Shown piece after piece: positions 45,477 through 56,505 of a DNA stretch of 64,000 bases. The first letter of the stretch is position 1. Each line of letters opens with the position of its first letter. The stretch spans positions 1,240,001-1,304,000 of the forward strand of contig NZ_CP073588.1 of assembly GCF_021560015.1 (NCBI RefSeq), given 5' to 3'. The translations under genes were made by a program, and so were the position numbers. The stretch comes from Shewanella vesiculosa. GTDB lineage: Bacteria > Pseudomonadota > Gammaproteobacteria > Enterobacterales > Shewanellaceae. Under the pieces are notes generated by a model that worked only from the letters and a program-made list of their open reading frames with translations, made no database searches and was not told the DNA's origin.

Positions 45477-46768
45477 TTAGGTGGATTGTTTTGCTAGACG
45501 AGCAAATTGCGCAAAATAATCTGGAAATGTCTTAGATGTGCAGTCTGGATCGTTAATGGTGATACCGCTGTCAGCAAAAGCCATCATTGAAAAGCACATC
45601 GCCATCCGGTGATCGTTATAGGTGTCAATCGCTGCGGTATTTAATATCGCTGGCGGCGTGATAGTAATGTAATCATAACCTTCATCAACGATCGCACCCA
45701 CTTTACGTAACTCAGTCGCCATCGCCGCTAAACGATCGGTTTCTTTAATGCGCCAGTTGTAAATATTGGTCAGTTTTGTGGTGCCTGTGGCAAATAAAGC
45801 CGCAGTGGCGATGGTCATGGCGGCATCAGGTATGTGGTTCATGTCCATTTCAATGGCGCTGAGAGAGTGGATTTTCTGGCAATAATAAAATCATCGCCCC
45901 ACTCTATATCGGCACCCATTTGGGCTAATGCATCAGCAAACTTAACATCGCCTTGAATACTTAAGCGGCCAACACCAGTGACCTTCACTTCGCCGCCTTG
46001 GATAGCGCCAGCAGCGAGGAAGTAAGATGCCGATGAAGCGTCACCTTCTACCAGTACTTTACCTGGTGAGACATATTGCTGACCGGCCTTAATTTCGAAA
46101 CGTTGATATTGATGATTAAGCACTTCGACACCAAACTGCTTCATTAGCGCAATGGTGATATCAATATAAGGTTTAGAAACAAGCTCGCCCTTAATATTAA
46201 TGTTGACGCTGTCTTTGGTCAGTGGCGCGACCATGAGTAATGCGGTTAAAAATTGACTTGATAAATCACCGGCAATGTCAACATCACCGCCATTTAAGCC
46301 TGTTGCCTTAATCGTTAATGGTGGGAAACCATCATTTTTCAGATAGGTGACATCAGCGCCTAATTGACGCAGCGCATCGACCAAATCGCCAATTGGACGC
46401 TCCTCCATACGAGGCTCACCGGTTAAGGTAAATTCGCCATGACCTAATGTCAGTGCGGCACATAATGGACGCATTGCTGTACCAGCATTACCAAGAAATA
46501 AACTCTGTGCATTTACAGATGAAATTGCGCCCCCTAAACCGGTCAGTTCACAAACAGTATTATTGTCAGACAATTGGTAATGCACACCTAACTGCTTTAA
46601 TGATGCCAACATATAACGAATGTCATCAGAGTCGAGCAAGTTAGTCAGAGTGGTTTTACCCTGTGCTAAAGTTGCCAATAATAACGCGCGGTTAGAAATG
46701 CTCTTGGAGCCAGGAATGTTAATTTCGCCATTCATGCGGGTAATGTGGTCTAGACGCAATTGTTTCAT
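45477..46768 (-). CDS. aroA: 5-enolpyruvylshikimate-3-phosphate synthase, frameshifted as read
   Basis: Joins shikimate-3-phosphate and PEP in aromatic amino-acid synthesis, about 430 residues. The N-terminal '[14 protein letters not shown]' binds phosphate, '[11 protein letters not shown]' and '[15 protein letters not shown]' are the family signatures, and '[17 protein letters not shown]' and '[13 protein letters not shown]' mark the second half. This is a class I (glyphosate-sensitive type) sequence by these motifs. As read, the frame ends at 45839 after 'APLKWT'. A GC dinucleotide too many at 45855-45859 explains it: dropping two bases gives '[16 protein letters not shown]', the usual family reading. 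The ATG at 46768 has AAGAAGAG before it; longer starts are not supported. Confidence 0.95.
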
Positions 46769-47258
46769 TAATACTCTTCTTAGTGTTGCACTCATTAAAC
46801 GTCGATAGACCGATATATGAGTAAAAGGCTTAGCCGGAGAAATAAACGTGACATTGTTAATGTAATATGGAGCGGTGCACATTTTACAAATACATGTCAC
46901 TGGCAATGTTTCGGTACAGTTTACTAATAATTTACTAAATAATTCTTCGTAGCCCTACGTTACTGATTGTCAGCAAGGATTCAACCGTTATTTTGTGTTT
47001 TAGGTGACTTTTATACTCAAGTTGAATTTATTTACTATTAAGTCGGTATTGAGGAGGTCATTGCGAGCATAATAATGCTTGTTTCAGTTGTCAGCCATTG
47101 TTGCCAAAATTCACTAATTACGCTTTTCTAATATCCGATCACAGTATATTTAGCAGTTCTTTATTGATGTAAATCACGTTATGCTAAAGACCATAATATG
47201 TATCTTGTTAGCTTATTTCGCCCTAATGCCTGTAAATTTAAAATAAGAAGGTCTATTC
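46769..47258. other. Intergenic region before the aminotransferase gene
   Basis: Divergent promoter region for aroA and the aminotransferase. No gene is seen. It holds an FNR/Crp-type site at 47164-47177, listed separately. There is no clear terminator. Confidence 0.5.
47164..47177 (+). promoter_or_regulatory. FNR/Crp-type site before the aminotransferase gene
   Basis: TTGAT-GTAA-ATCAC matches the FNR consensus TTGAT-N4-ATCAA except for the last base and also resembles a Crp half-site. Its centre is 88 bases before the ATG. It may link the aminotransferase to oxygen or carbon status through EtrA or Crp. Confidence 0.45.
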
Positions 47259-48449
47259 ATGTTCAATTCATTAACCGCGTTGCCTGCCGATCCCATTTTA
47301 GGCCTATTGACTCAATACCGCGAAGACAATCACCCAAATAAAGTCGATTTAGGTGTTGGCGTATATAAAGATCCTCTTGGTCATACACCTATTCTAGATT
47401 GTGTAAAAGCGGCTGAAAAAATTCGTTTAGACACAGAAACAACCAAAGTGTACATAGGCCCAACAGGCTCAGCATCATTCAATCAACTTATGGGTGAATT
47501 AGCGTTTGGTGCCAGTCACAGCGCATTACTCGCTAACCGCGTTCGAACAGTGTCAACGCCTGGCGGAACCGGTTCTCTGCGCGTTGCAGCTGACTTTATT
47601 AAACGTTGTAATCCAAATGCCGTGTTATGGGTAAGCGACCCAACGTGGGCAAATCATACGGGGTTATTTGAAGCGGCTGGCATTACAGTTAAAACCTATC
47701 CGTACTATGACTACGACAGCAAAACCCTTAAATTTGATCAAATGCTGGCAACCTTAAATAGCATTGGAAAAGATGACGTGGTGCTTTTACATGCTTGTTG
47801 TCATAACCCAAGCGGCATGGATTTAACCACAGAGCAATGGGATGAAGTGGTTAAGGTTACTGTTAAGCAAGGCTTTACACCATTAATTGATATGGCTTAT
47901 CAAGGTTTTGGTGACGGCGTAGATGAAGATGCTTACGGCGTACGCCAAATGGCCGCGGCCGTTGAAAGCATGATTTTATGCAGTTCTTGCTCGAAAAACT
48001 TTGGTTTGTATCGCGAACGTATTGGCGCTTGCTCCATTGTGGCTAAAAACAGCGCCACTGCAGATATTACCCAATCGGTATTGTTATATGTAGTACGCTG
48101 TCTTTATTCTATGCCGCCAGCACATGGTGCGGCGATTGTTGAAACCATTTTAGGCACTCCAGCCCTTAAGCAGCAATGGTTGGGCGAACTAAAGGTCATG
48201 CGTGATCGCATTAATGGTAATCGTGCCATTTTAGTCGACAAGCTTAAAGCCAATGGCGTTGATCGCGACTTTAGTTTTATCGCTCGTCAAAAAGGCATGT
48301 TTTCATTCTTGGGGGTTAATCCTGAGCAGGTAGCCATACTTAAACAGCAATACAGCGTTTACATGGTAGGTTCAAGCCGCATCAGTATTGCCGGTATCAG
48401 TGAAACTAATGTGGATTATTTAGCTAAATCTATCGCAGCAGTATTGTAA
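47259..48449 (+). CDS. Aspartate/aromatic amino-acid aminotransferase
   Basis: PLP-dependent class I transaminase of 396 residues, AspC/TyrB subfamily (the two cannot be told apart by these motifs). N-terminal 'DPILGLLTQYREDNHPNKVD' and 'DLGVGVYKDPLGHTPIL' are diagnostic of the subfamily. The PLP Lys is in 'SSCSKNFGLYRERIG' (about 247-261), with the conserved Arg near the end ('GSSRISIAGI'). AAGAAGG is nine bases before the ATG. It sits between aroA and serC, so an aromatic amino-acid step is a reasonable role. Confidence 0.93.
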   Translation: MFNSLTALPADPILGLLTQYREDNHPNKVDLGVGVYKDPLGHTPILDCVKAAEKIRLDTETTKVYIGPTGSASFNQLMGELAFGASHSALLANRVRTVSTPGGTGSLRVAADFIKRCNPNAVLWVSDPTWANHTGLFEAAGITVKTYPYYDYDSKTLKFDQMLATLNSIGKDDVVLLHACCHNPSGMDLTTEQWDEVVKVTVKQGFTPLIDMAYQGFGDGVDEDAYGVRQMAAAVESMILCSSCSKNFGLYRERIGACSIVAKNSATADITQSVLLYVVRCLYSMPPAHGAAIVETILGTPALKQQWLGELKVMRDRINGNRAILVDKLKANGVDRDFSFIARQKGMFSFLGVNPEQVAILKQQYSVYMVGSSRISIAGISETNVDYLAKSIAAVL

Positions 48450-48496
48450 CTAAACGCTATTGTCATCAAGGTGCGTTGAAGCCACATTACCTCATC

Positions 48497-48524
48497 AAAA
48501 AGGTCGCATATTGCGACCTTTTTT
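48497..48524 (+). terminator. Terminator after the aminotransferase gene
   Basis: AAAAAGGTCGCA pairs with TGCGACCTTTTT around a three-base loop, followed by Ts. It lies about 48 bases past the stop codon. Confidence 0.9.
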
Positions 48525-49098
48525 AAGCCTGTTAAACCAGCCTAAATATATTTACCCATAAGCATCGACTGGTTTGATAGCATCTGCCCCCATCTTTTAT
48601 CATTTTCTCCTGCAAGCCATATTACTAGTGTTTATTTTTGAATCTCAACAGTGCCATCCCGCGATACCATCAATGAGTGATGAGTGCTTGCTGCGGCAAG
48701 ATTAGTAACTGCACTGTTAAATCTATACATGAGGGTTGTAGATAAATTGAAAATGCTTGTGATGTTTGATTTACCATCATCGGGATACAGCTCCCAATTC
48801 ATGAACCTTATTAACATTTCGACTTGGTAACTATTTAATTCCTCGAAAAAAGATATAGTCTGGCGCTGAATTTAACCTAACATCAACTCGGGAAATGTAA
48901 GGCACAATAACAAGAGTCAGCCTATTTCATATTGAACTTGTCATTTGGTTTACTAACACGACACAGTCTTTTATTACTGGCTCAGACAATAGCGGATCTA
49001 TTGCAAGTCAATGCAGCACAGTTAGCGAAACAAAGGACTGTTCGATATCCGTTTATGACCCCGAGTTAAGATTAATCGACCTTAAAGGTAAGTCAGTT
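48525..49098. other. Intergenic stretch with an unassigned small frame
   Basis: A 61-codon frame on the - strand (48632-48817) remains open upstream to about 70 codons and has coding-like composition, but it has no homologue that I recognise and only a weak RBS. The rest, up to the permease gene, shows nothing definable. Confidence 0.35.
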
Positions 49099-50460
49099 AT
49101 GCAAAATGAAGCCGTAAGTGTACAAGATATCCCCGAGTCGACCGTTGTTTCAAGTACGGGGTGGTCGCGCCAAGATACGACCTGGATGTTAAGCCTATTT
49201 GGCACAGCCGTCGGGGCAGGTATTTTATTTTTACCAATCAATGCCGGAATGGGCGGATTTTGGCCACTCGTGTTTATGGCAGTGATAATAGGCCCGATGA
49301 CCTATTTTGCTCATCGTGGTTTATCGCGTTTCCTGTGTTCTTCAGCCATTCCTGGTAGTGACATCACCCAAGTAGTAGAAGAACATTTTGGTATTGGCGC
49401 AGGTAAAGCCATAACCTGGCTATATTTTTTAGCCATTTTCCCAATAGTGTTAATCTACGGTGTGGGGATAACCAATACTGTTGATAGTTTTATTATTAAT
49501 CAATTAGGCATGTTTACCGACGTACCAAGGGCCATGCTGGATGGAACGCCTATGCTGACTGAAGCAGGCGTGCAAGTTGTTGATAAAATCAGTGGTATTC
49601 CGCGCTGGTTACTTTCAGGATCACTAATCTTATGCATGATGTCTGTGATGGTCGCGGGTGAAAAATTTATGCTCTCGGTGACACGACTTTTAGTCTATCC
49701 ATTAGTTGCGATCCTCGCCTTCATGTCATTGTATCTCATACCAGACTGGAAGTTTGATGCACTGATGGATGTGCCTTCACTCACTAATTTCTTGGGCACT
49801 GTTTGGTTAACCATACCAGTATTGGTGTTTGCCTTTAACCATTCACCTGCTATCTCTCAGTTTTCGGTGTCACTAAAAAAACAACACGGTGTCAATGCCT
49901 CGAAAAAGGCGGACGCTATCCTGCGCAATACAGCCATTATGCTAGTGGGATTTGTAATGTTATTCGTGTTCTCTTGCGTGCTGTCGTTAACACCGGCGCA
50001 GTTGTTAGAAGCAAAGGCTGATAACCTGCCAATCTTGTCTTATCTTGCCAACGTGCACGAAAGTGGCTTTATCAGCTATTTTGCTCCTGTGATTGCTTTC
50101 ATCGCTATTATTTCATCTTTCTTCGGTCACTATATGGGTGCCACTGAGGGTTTGAAAGGCATTATCACTAAGCAACTGCCTAATAGCAGCAAGCCAGCCA
50201 ATAGCAAAACATTAGACAAATGTATTTTAGGATTTATGTTTTTCACTATTTGGGGCGTAGCGATTATCAATCCAAGTATTTTGGGTATGATTGAAGCACT
50301 TGGCGGCCCGGTGATTGCAGCAATTCTGTATCTCATGCCAATGTATGCGATACACAAGGTACCAGCACTAAAAGCCTACCGTGGCCGAGTAAGCAACATA
50401 TTCGTCGTTATTACTGGTTTATTGTCTATGACGGCCATTCTATTTGGTTTACTGAGTTAA
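49099..50460 (+). CDS. HAAAP-family amino-acid permease (serine/threonine type)
   Basis: Inner-membrane proton-coupled amino-acid carrier of 453 residues, SdaC/TdcC-like. About eleven membrane helices are visible. The first helix carries '[17 protein letters not shown]', the glycine-rich signature of the family, and '[18 protein letters not shown]' is the conserved loop between the middle helices. AAGGTAAG precedes the ATG. Transport of serine is the usual assignment for Shewanella members, but the substrate is not read from sequence. It is a single-gene unit closed by its own terminator. Confidence 0.9.
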   Translation: MQNEAVSVQDIPESTVVSSTGWSRQDTTWMLSLFGTAVGAGILFLPINAGMGGFWPLVFMAVIIGPMTYFAHRGLSRFLCSSAIPGSDITQVVEEHFGIGAGKAITWLYFLAIFPIVLIYGVGITNTVDSFIINQLGMFTDVPRAMLDGTPMLTEAGVQVVDKISGIPRWLLSGSLILCMMSVMVAGEKFMLSVTRLLVYPLVAILAFMSLYLIPDWKFDALMDVPSLTNFLGTVWLTIPVLVFAFNHSPAISQFSVSLKKQHGVNASKKADAILRNTAIMLVGFVMLFVFSCVLSLTPAQLLEAKADNLPILSYLANVHESGFISYFAPVIAFIAIISSFFGHYMGATEGLKGIITKQLPNSSKPANSKTLDKCILGFMFFTIWGVAIINPSILGMIEALGGPVIAAILYLMPMYAIHKVPALKAYRGRVSNIFVVITGLLSMTAILFGLLS

Positions 50461-50465
50461 ATAAG

Positions 50466-50500
50466 ATAATTCGAGCGGGCTCATCCCCGCTCGAATTATT
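50466..50500 (+). terminator. Terminator after the permease gene
   Basis: AATTCGAGCGGG pairs with CCCGCTCGAATT around a six-base loop. It lies five bases past the stop, with an AT-rich flank. Confidence 0.85.
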
Positions 50501-50825
50501 CATTGAGACAGAGTGATATCAACAAACTCAGGACGAACGGCGCGATAGAAATTCAGCAAGCATTGATTGTAAATACGCTATTCAATGCCAAATTCTCCAC
50601 GGCCGGCTCAGCGCATGCTAATGCGGCAGTGAATATAAAGAGGTGATTGCCGGAAATAATAATCCCAAAAACGAGTGTTATCCTTTAGCATATATTGTTA
50701 TAACTTTATCAAAAAAAACTAGCAGTAGTTCAACCCCTTACTAGCATGATCTTGCTACGATTAAAGTCATATCACCTCCTGCCTCGAGTTAATACTGTTA
50801 ATGTCTTTTACCAATCCCCAAAAAA

Positions 50826-51167
50826 ATGTCTGCATTTGATGCCCAGTTTGAAGCACAAAAAATAGCCTTCGCACCAATAAGCTTTTAAGTAGCCCGTTAC
50901 TTAAGTCAATTTGGCTTACTCGCAAAAGTAGATGACACCGGAAACGAAGGTATTAAGCTAATTCAATTTACTCAAGATTTTAAATTGTCTGAATATGCCA
51001 TTTATGTATTGCTCGATATGGGATTAAGTATGGGCATTTTTGGGTGTAAGGATGAGCGTTATCGACTCGATAAAACCGGCTATTTTTTACTTTATGATGA
51101 TATGGCATTCAAGAACCTAAACTTCGTCGATGATGTTTGCTATCAAGGTTTGTTTGATCAGCAATAA
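50826..51167 (+). pseudogene. Remnant of a methyltransferase-like gene
   Basis: The frame starts 'MSAFDAQFEAQKIAFAPISF', meets a TAA at codon 21 (50886-50888), and then continues coding-like: 'VARYLSQFGLLAKVDDTGN', 'DFKLSEYAIYVLLDMGLSM', 'DDVCYQGLFDQQ', with a stop at 51167. This resembles the N-terminal dimerisation part of an O-methyltransferase-type protein, but the SAM-binding half that should follow is missing: the next 100 bases are the serC terminator and serC. It is therefore an eroded gene, broken by a nonsense codon and a 3' deletion. The family call is tentative. Confidence 0.65.
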
Positions 51168-51197
51168 AGCGTTGAAATACACATATATCGATGACAT

Positions 51198-51232
51198 AAA
51201 AAAAGCGAATGCTGTTTGGCATTCGCTTTTTT
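51198..51232. terminator. Bidirectional terminator before serC 3' end
   Basis: AAAAAGCGAATGC pairs with GCATTCGCTTTTT around TGTTTG, with A and T tracts on each side. It serves serC on the - strand. Confidence 0.9.
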
Positions 51233-51271
51233 CTTTATTAAGCCGAACTTACGGTAAATAAGCGGTTCGAA

Positions 51272-52363
51272 TTAACTGTGCTTTACAGCAAAGTTATTCA
51301 TAAAATCAACTAACGCTTGCACACCCGCTAACGGCATGGCGTTATAAATACTGGCACGCATACCACCAACAATACGGTGCCCTTTTAACGCGACTAAACC
51401 GGCCTGCTCTGCTTGGGCTAGAAACTCACTGTCTAAAGCATCGTTCACTAATTGAAAAGTAACGTTCATACGTGAACGATTTTGTGGCGCAACACCATTT
51501 TTATAAAATGGATTGTTGTCGATACACTCATACAGTAACTTCGCTTTTTGCTGGTTTATCTCTGCCATGGCACTCACGCCGCCATTAGCCTGCAACCAAG
51601 CAAATACTTCAGAAGCTAAATACCAGGCAAACGTTGGAGGGGTGTTAAACATTGAACCGTATTCAACCGCGACACGATAATCCATTATTGAAGACTGCGG
51701 CAAGCTTGGTAATTTGAGCATATCGTCACGCACAATAACAATCGACAAACCCGATGGGCCGATGTTCTTTTGCGCGCCGGCATAAATAAGTCCGTATTTA
51801 CTGACATCAATTTCATGCGACATGATAGTGGATGACAAGTCAGCAACTACCGGCCACGGACTAGTAAACTCTTCAAAAATTTCAATACCGTCAACGGTTT
51901 CGTTTGAGCAATAATGTACATAACGATAGTCTTTATCGATTGCATGTAAGTCAGGTAATGTCACTTGATTAAGGCCGTTGACCTGCTCAACAATATTAAT
52001 ACTGTCGATACTGTGCTCACCGGCTAGCTTCTGCGCTTCTGTTACCGCAGAAGATGACCATTGACCGCTGACCAAATACAGCGCCCGACCATTATCACCC
52101 AAGAAATTATTGACTACGTTAGAAAATTGCGCCCGGCCGCCACCATGCATAAACAACACATGATAGTTTTTAGGTATGTTCATTAACTTACGCAGTGTGA
52201 CTTCTGCTTGTTCGGTCAGGGCAATAAACTCTTTACTGCGATGACTGATTTCCATCACGGAGACGCCAAGGCCATTCCAATCGATTAATTCCTGTTGTGC
52301 TTTTTGCATTACAGCTTGAGGTAACATAGCAGGACCCGCACAGAAATTATAAATCGCGCTCAC
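51272..52363 (-). CDS. serC: Phosphoserine/phosphohydroxythreonine aminotransferase
   Basis: PLP enzyme of serine and pyridoxine synthesis, 363 residues. '[12 protein letters not shown]' opens the protein, the PLP Lys is in '[17 protein letters not shown]', and '[16 protein letters not shown]' closes it. The GTG at 52363 is chosen as start: AAGGAG lies six bases before it, whereas the TTG two codons earlier directly abuts that RBS. It lies downstream of gyrA on the same strand but after a terminator. Confidence 0.96.
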   Translation of the reverse strand: MSAIYNFCAGPAMLPQAVMQKAQQELIDWNGLGVSVMEISHRSKEFIALTEQAEVTLRKLMNIPKNYHVLFMHGGGRAQFSNVVNNFLGDNGRALYLVSGQWSSSAVTEAQKLAGEHSIDSINIVEQVNGLNQVTLPDLHAIDKDYRYVHYCSNETVDGIEIFEEFTSPWPVVADLSSTIMSHEIDVSKYGLIYAGAQKNIGPSGLSIVIVRDDMLKLPSLPQSSIMDYRVAVEYGSMFNTPPTFAWYLASEVFAWLQANGGVSAMAEINQQKAKLLYECIDNNPFYKNGVAPQNRSRMNVTFQLVNDALDSEFLAQAEQAGLVALKGHRIVGGMRASIYNAMPLAGVQALVDFMNNFAVKHS

Positions 52364-52481
52364 AGACAACTCCTTGAATCAGTTTTTAATACACACATAA
52401 GACTATTAATACTAAGGACTTTAGCATCAATTGAATAGACTTTTATCAGCCTATTTTGATGAATTATTTTCCGTAAAATAA

Positions 52482-52505
52482 AACGAGCGCCATAAGGCGC
52501 TCGTT
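52482..52505 (-). terminator. Terminator after gyrA
   Basis: AACGAGCGCC and GGCGCTCGTT pair around ATAA, 28 bases past the gyrA stop. On the - strand it runs into TTTATTTTA. Confidence 0.85.
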
Positions 52506-52532
52506 ATTGATGTTACAAAGTAAACGTTCAGG

Positions 52533-55268
52533 TTAGTCCTGTTCGTCGCTCTCTACATCACTTTGTCCGTCACTCTCTACGTCAGACTCAGTAGACTCAG
52601 CCGCCTCAAGGTCAATCGCTTCACCTTCGATAATGTCCGCAGGTGGAATAACATTGCCTTCTGCGTCTAACAACTCTTCGGTTTGAATCTCTTCAATACG
52701 CTGCAAACCAACGACTTTCTCGTCTTCTGCGGTACGAATGATCGTCACACCTTGAGTGTTACGACCAATAATAGATACACCTTCTGCAGGAGTACGCACT
52801 AAGGTGCCTTTATTACTGATCAGCATAATTTCGTCAAAAGTACCTACTTGAACGGCACCAACAACTTCACCATTACGCTCGCTGACTTTAATCGATACCA
52901 CACCTTTAGTGCCACGGCTTTTCGCTGGGTATTCACTCAGCTCAGTACGCTTACCATAACCATTTTCGGTTACGGTTAAGATAGCGCCGTCACCTTTAGG
53001 CACAATTAACGACACCACTTTTTGGCCAGCATCAAGCTTAATACCACGAACACCCGTTGCAGTACGACCCATAGGACGCAATGCAATCACTTCTTCGCCA
53101 GTTTCAGCATCAATCTTCACTTCACCGGTTTCAGAATCACGCGCTTTCTCATTAAAGCGAACCACTTTACCTTCGTTAGAGAACAACATAATGTCGTCAC
53201 TACCTTCAGTAATATCAACGCCAATTAATTGGTCGCCGTCTTTTAGGTTCACAGCAATAATGCCGTTTGCACGAGGGTTACTGTACGCCGTTAATGCGGT
53301 TTTCTTAACGGTACCGTGTGCTGTAGCCATAATGATAAACTTATCATCAGCATACTCACGTACCGGTAGAATGGCAGTAATGTGCTCACCGTCAGAAAGT
53401 GGTAATAAGTTAACAATTGGACGACCACGGGCAGTACGACTGGCCAAAGGTAATTGATACACTTTTAACCAATACATTTTACCAAAGTCAGAGAAACACA
53501 AGATGGTGTCATGGGTGTTTGCCACCAATAACTTCTCAACAAAGTCTTCATCTTTTACTTTAGTTGCCGCTTTGCCTTTACCACCACGACGCTGCGCTTG
53601 GTAGTCCGACAATACTTGGTATTTTGCATAACCTAAGTGAGACAAGGTTACTACAACGTCTTCTTCATTGATTAAGTCTTCAAGACTCATATCAATTTCG
53701 TTAGCGTTGATAATCGTACGACGCTCATCACCGTATTGCTCAAGAATTTCTTCTAGTTCTTCTTTAATCACTTCCATCAAGCGCGATGGATTACGAAGAA
53801 TGAATAACAGGCCTGCGATAAGTACTAATAGCTCTTCATACTCAGCTAAAATTTTATCGTGCTCAAGACCGGTTAAACGGTGTAAACGTAACTCGAGAAT
53901 AGCTTGTGCTTGTTGCTCAGTTAAATAGTACTGACCATCGCGAATACCATACTCTGGCTCTAACCATTCTGGACGAGCTGCATCGTCACCCGCTTTTTCA
54001 AGCATGCCTTGTACATGGCCTAACTCCCAACCTTGTGCGACTAATTTAGCTTTAGCTTCAGCCGGTGTAGGCGAGGCTTTAATCAGTGCAATGATCGGAT
54101 CGATGTTAGCCAGTGCAATAGCAAGTGCTTCAAGGATGTGGGCGCGTTCGCGGGCTTTGCGTAATTCAAATACTGTACGACGGGTAACTACTTCACGACG
54201 GTGAAGAATAAAACACTCAAGCATTTCTTTAAGGTTAAACAATTTAGGCTGACCATTGGTCAATGCCACCATGTTAATACCAAAAGAACACTGCATTTGT
54301 GTTTGAGCATATAAGTTGTTTAATACAACCTCACCCACTTCACCGCGTTTGATTTCAATAACAATACGCATACCGTCTTTATCAGACTCGTCGCGTAGGC
54401 CACTGATACCTTCTAATTTTTTATCTTTAACAAGTTCAGCGATTTTTTCAATCAAACGCGCCTTGTTAACTTGATATGGAATTTCATGAACAATAATACG
54501 TTCACGACCATTCTCTTCCGTTTCGATTTCCGCTTTAGAACGCATGATCGCGCGACCGCGGCCGGTGTTGTACGCATCAATAATACCTTTGCGGCCATTA
54601 ATCGATGCTGCCGTTGGAAAATCTGGACCTGGAATGTATTCCATTAACTGTTCAATCGATAAGCTTGGATCTTCGATTAACGCCAAACAGCCTTTGACCA
54701 CTTCAGTTAAATTGTGTGGTGGAATATTGGTGGCCATACCAACCGCAATACCCGATGAACCGTTAATTAATAGGTTCGGTACGCGTGTTGGTAACACCGC
54801 AGGGATCATCTCAGTGCCATCGTAGTTAGGCACAAAATCCACAGTTTCTTTTTCAAGGTCGGCTAATAATGAATGCGCCAACTTTTGCATGCGGATTTCG
54901 GTATAACGCATCGCAGCTGCAGAGTCACCGTCGACAGAACCAAAGTTTCCTTGTCCATCAACTAAGGTGTAACGTAGCGAGAATGGTTGCGCCATACGTA
55001 CAATCGTATCGTATACAGCTGTGTCACCATGTGGGTGATACTTACCAATTACGTCACCAACGACACGAGCGGATTTTTTATATGGTTTGTTCCAATCGTT
55101 TTTTAATTCGCTCATTGCGAACAAAACCCGACGGTGAACAGGTTTTAACCCATCACGAACGTCAGGCAATGCACGACCTACAATTACGCTCATGGCATAA
55201 TCAAGGTAAGAATTCTTAAGTTCGTCTTCGATGTTAATTGGCGAAATAGATGATGCCAGATCAGTCAT
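52533..55268 (-). CDS. gyrA: DNA gyrase subunit A
   Basis: Cleaves and rejoins DNA in the gyrase heterotetramer, 911 residues. The winged-helix catalytic region has 'RYTEIRM' with the catalytic Tyr (about 122). The quinolone region reads '[16 protein letters not shown]', so position 83 is Thr (E. coli has Ser) and position 87 is Asp. The C-terminal half has the six-bladed 'pinwheel' with the GyrA box 'QRRGGKG'. An acidic tail of about 40 residues (repeats of 'SDVESD') extends the protein beyond the 875 of E. coli. AGAGGAA precedes the ATG. Confidence 0.97.
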   Translation of the reverse strand: MTDLASSISPINIEDELKNSYLDYAMSVIVGRALPDVRDGLKPVHRRVLFAMSELKNDWNKPYKKSARVVGDVIGKYHPHGDTAVYDTIVRMAQPFSLRYTLVDGQGNFGSVDGDSAAAMRYTEIRMQKLAHSLLADLEKETVDFVPNYDGTEMIPAVLPTRVPNLLINGSSGIAVGMATNIPPHNLTEVVKGCLALIEDPSLSIEQLMEYIPGPDFPTAASINGRKGIIDAYNTGRGRAIMRSKAEIETEENGRERIIVHEIPYQVNKARLIEKIAELVKDKKLEGISGLRDESDKDGMRIVIEIKRGEVGEVVLNNLYAQTQMQCSFGINMVALTNGQPKLFNLKEMLECFILHRREVVTRRTVFELRKARERAHILEALAIALANIDPIIALIKASPTPAEAKAKLVAQGWELGHVQGMLEKAGDDAARPEWLEPEYGIRDGQYYLTEQQAQAILELRLHRLTGLEHDKILAEYEELLVLIAGLLFILRNPSRLMEVIKEELEEILEQYGDERRTIINANEIDMSLEDLINEEDVVVTLSHLGYAKYQVLSDYQAQRRGGKGKAATKVKDEDFVEKLLVANTHDTILCFSDFGKMYWLKVYQLPLASRTARGRPIVNLLPLSDGEHITAILPVREYADDKFIIMATAHGTVKKTALTAYSNPRANGIIAVNLKDGDQLIGVDITEGSDDIMLFSNEGKVVRFNEKARDSETGEVKIDAETGEEVIALRPMGRTATGVRGIKLDAGQKVVSLIVPKGDGAILTVTENGYGKRTELSEYPAKSRGTKGVVSIKVSERNGEVVGAVQVGTFDEIMLISNKGTLVRTPAEGVSIIGRNTQGVTIIRTAEDEKVVGLQRIEEIQTEELLDAEGNVIPPADIIEGEAIDLEAAESTESDVESDGQSDVESDEQD

Positions 55269-55655
55269 AAACTGCGCGTTCCTCTAAAGTGAGCTGACAA
55301 TAAAACTTCCATATTATTATCTAGCTTAAAAACGTGATTTGGCATTCTAACACAGATAATTAATGTCGCCAGAACAAAGACCTGTCAAATGCTCTATGAC
55401 TCTTAAAAATGATAAAAAAGCTAATATATTCAGCGAATTTATATTATTGGCACATGAATATAGGCTGATAAATAAGTCATAATCAAAGCCAATTTGCTGA
55501 TGCTTTAAGCAGTTAAGAGCACAATTTTACAATTAAGCTGGCTTAAGTGGATGTTTTATGAGCAAGTATGAACAAGCCAAGCCATTGTTGACTACTATTC
55601 ACAAAGGTTATCGTTATAATAGCCTCCATACTTTATTAGACACTTAGGTTAAGTT
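55269..55655. other. Divergent promoter region of gyrA and ubiG
   Basis: No gene is seen. The stretch is AT-rich and must hold promoters in both directions. A gyrA promoter sensitive to supercoiling is expected, but I could not assign a -10 with confidence. Confidence 0.45.
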
Positions 55656-56378
55656 ATGTCACACGCTGAACAATCGACACCCAATGTTGATCCGCAAGAG
55701 ATCGCAAAATTTGAAGCCATGGCACAAACATGGTGGGATCTCAATGGCGAGTTCAAGCCATTGCACTTACTTAATCCACTGCGTTTAAACTACATTGATC
55801 AAACCGCTGGCGGTATTTTCGATAAGAAAGTGCTTGATGTCGGCTGTGGCGGTGGCATTTTGTCAGAAAGTATGGCTCGCCTGGGTGCACACGTTGATGG
55901 TATTGACATGGGAACTGAACCACTTGAAGTGGCAAAACTGCATGCATTAGATTCTGGGGTAGCGGTTAACTATCTTAAAACTACCGCCGAAGCACACCGC
56001 GATACGCACCGCGAGCAATACGATGTAGTGACCTGTATGGAAATGCTTGAGCATGTACCGGATCCACAATCGGTAATTCAAGCATGTTGTGACATGGTAA
56101 AACCCAACGGTTTTGTGTTTATCTCGACGATTAACCGCAATATGATGTCATACCTTAAAACCATCATCGGCGCTGAATATCTATTAAAAATGCTTCCAAT
56201 TGGCACCCACGATCACAGTAAATTTATTCGCCCATCTGAACTGATGGCATTAGTCGATAACACCGATTTATTGTGCAGAGATGCATTAGGTATTACCTAC
56301 AATCCTCTATCAGGTGTATTTAAGTACACCAAGAATGTCGATGTTAACTATATGATAGCCACACAAAAAATAGATTAG
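55656..56378 (+). CDS. ubiG: Ubiquinone biosynthesis O-methyltransferase
   Basis: SAM-dependent enzyme doing both O-methylations of ubiquinone synthesis, 240 residues. '[19 protein letters not shown]' is the UbiG-specific N-terminus, motif I is '[19 protein letters not shown]', and '[13 protein letters not shown]' and 'FISTINRN' follow. The amphipathic membrane-binding insertion typical of UbiG is in the region of '[19 protein letters not shown]'. It lies divergent from gyrA, the conserved gammaproteobacterial arrangement. Confidence 0.97.
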   Translation: MSHAEQSTPNVDPQEIAKFEAMAQTWWDLNGEFKPLHLLNPLRLNYIDQTAGGIFDKKVLDVGCGGGILSESMARLGAHVDGIDMGTEPLEVAKLHALDSGVAVNYLKTTAEAHRDTHREQYDVVTCMEMLEHVPDPQSVIQACCDMVKPNGFVFISTINRNMMSYLKTIIGAEYLLKMLPIGTHDHSKFIRPSELMALVDNTDLLCRDALGITYNPLSGVFKYTKNVDVNYMIATQKID

Positions 56379-56384
56379 CCAGCC

Positions 56385-56418
56385 TATGTTTTTCACTGTT
56401 GCAACAGTGAAAAACATA
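56385..56418 (+). repeat. Perfect 34-base palindrome after ubiG
   Basis: The 17-base half TATGTTTTTCACTGTTG is followed by its exact reverse complement with no spacer. It begins seven bases past the ubiG stop. It could form a stable hairpin in RNA and end the ubiG transcript, although there is no T tract after it. Confidence 0.85.
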
Positions 56419-56423
56419 AATGA

Positions 56424-56466
56424 AGCCTAATAGCGTTATGTTATAGCGATAACGCTATTAAAGGCT
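56424..56466 (+). repeat. Second long inverted repeat between ubiG and the phosphatase gene
   Basis: AGCCTAATAGCGTTAT pairs with ATAACGCTATT and, after two bulged bases, AGGCT, around a nine-base loop. It sits six bases after the first palindrome, so the ubiG 3' region can form two neighbouring hairpins just upstream of the phosphatase start. Confidence 0.75.
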
Positions 56467-56505
56467 GCGTGGATTTACTGCCATTTCTCTGTGAGGAGCT
56501 AACTC

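Noticed and set aside
48632..48817. 61-codon frame on the - strand in the gap before the permease
   Set aside because: Composition is plausible, but there is no homologue, only a weak RBS, and no partner gene.
50510..50645. Coding-like frame after the permease terminator ending in TGA near 50645
   Set aside because: No credible start codon, no known family, and only about 45 codons long.
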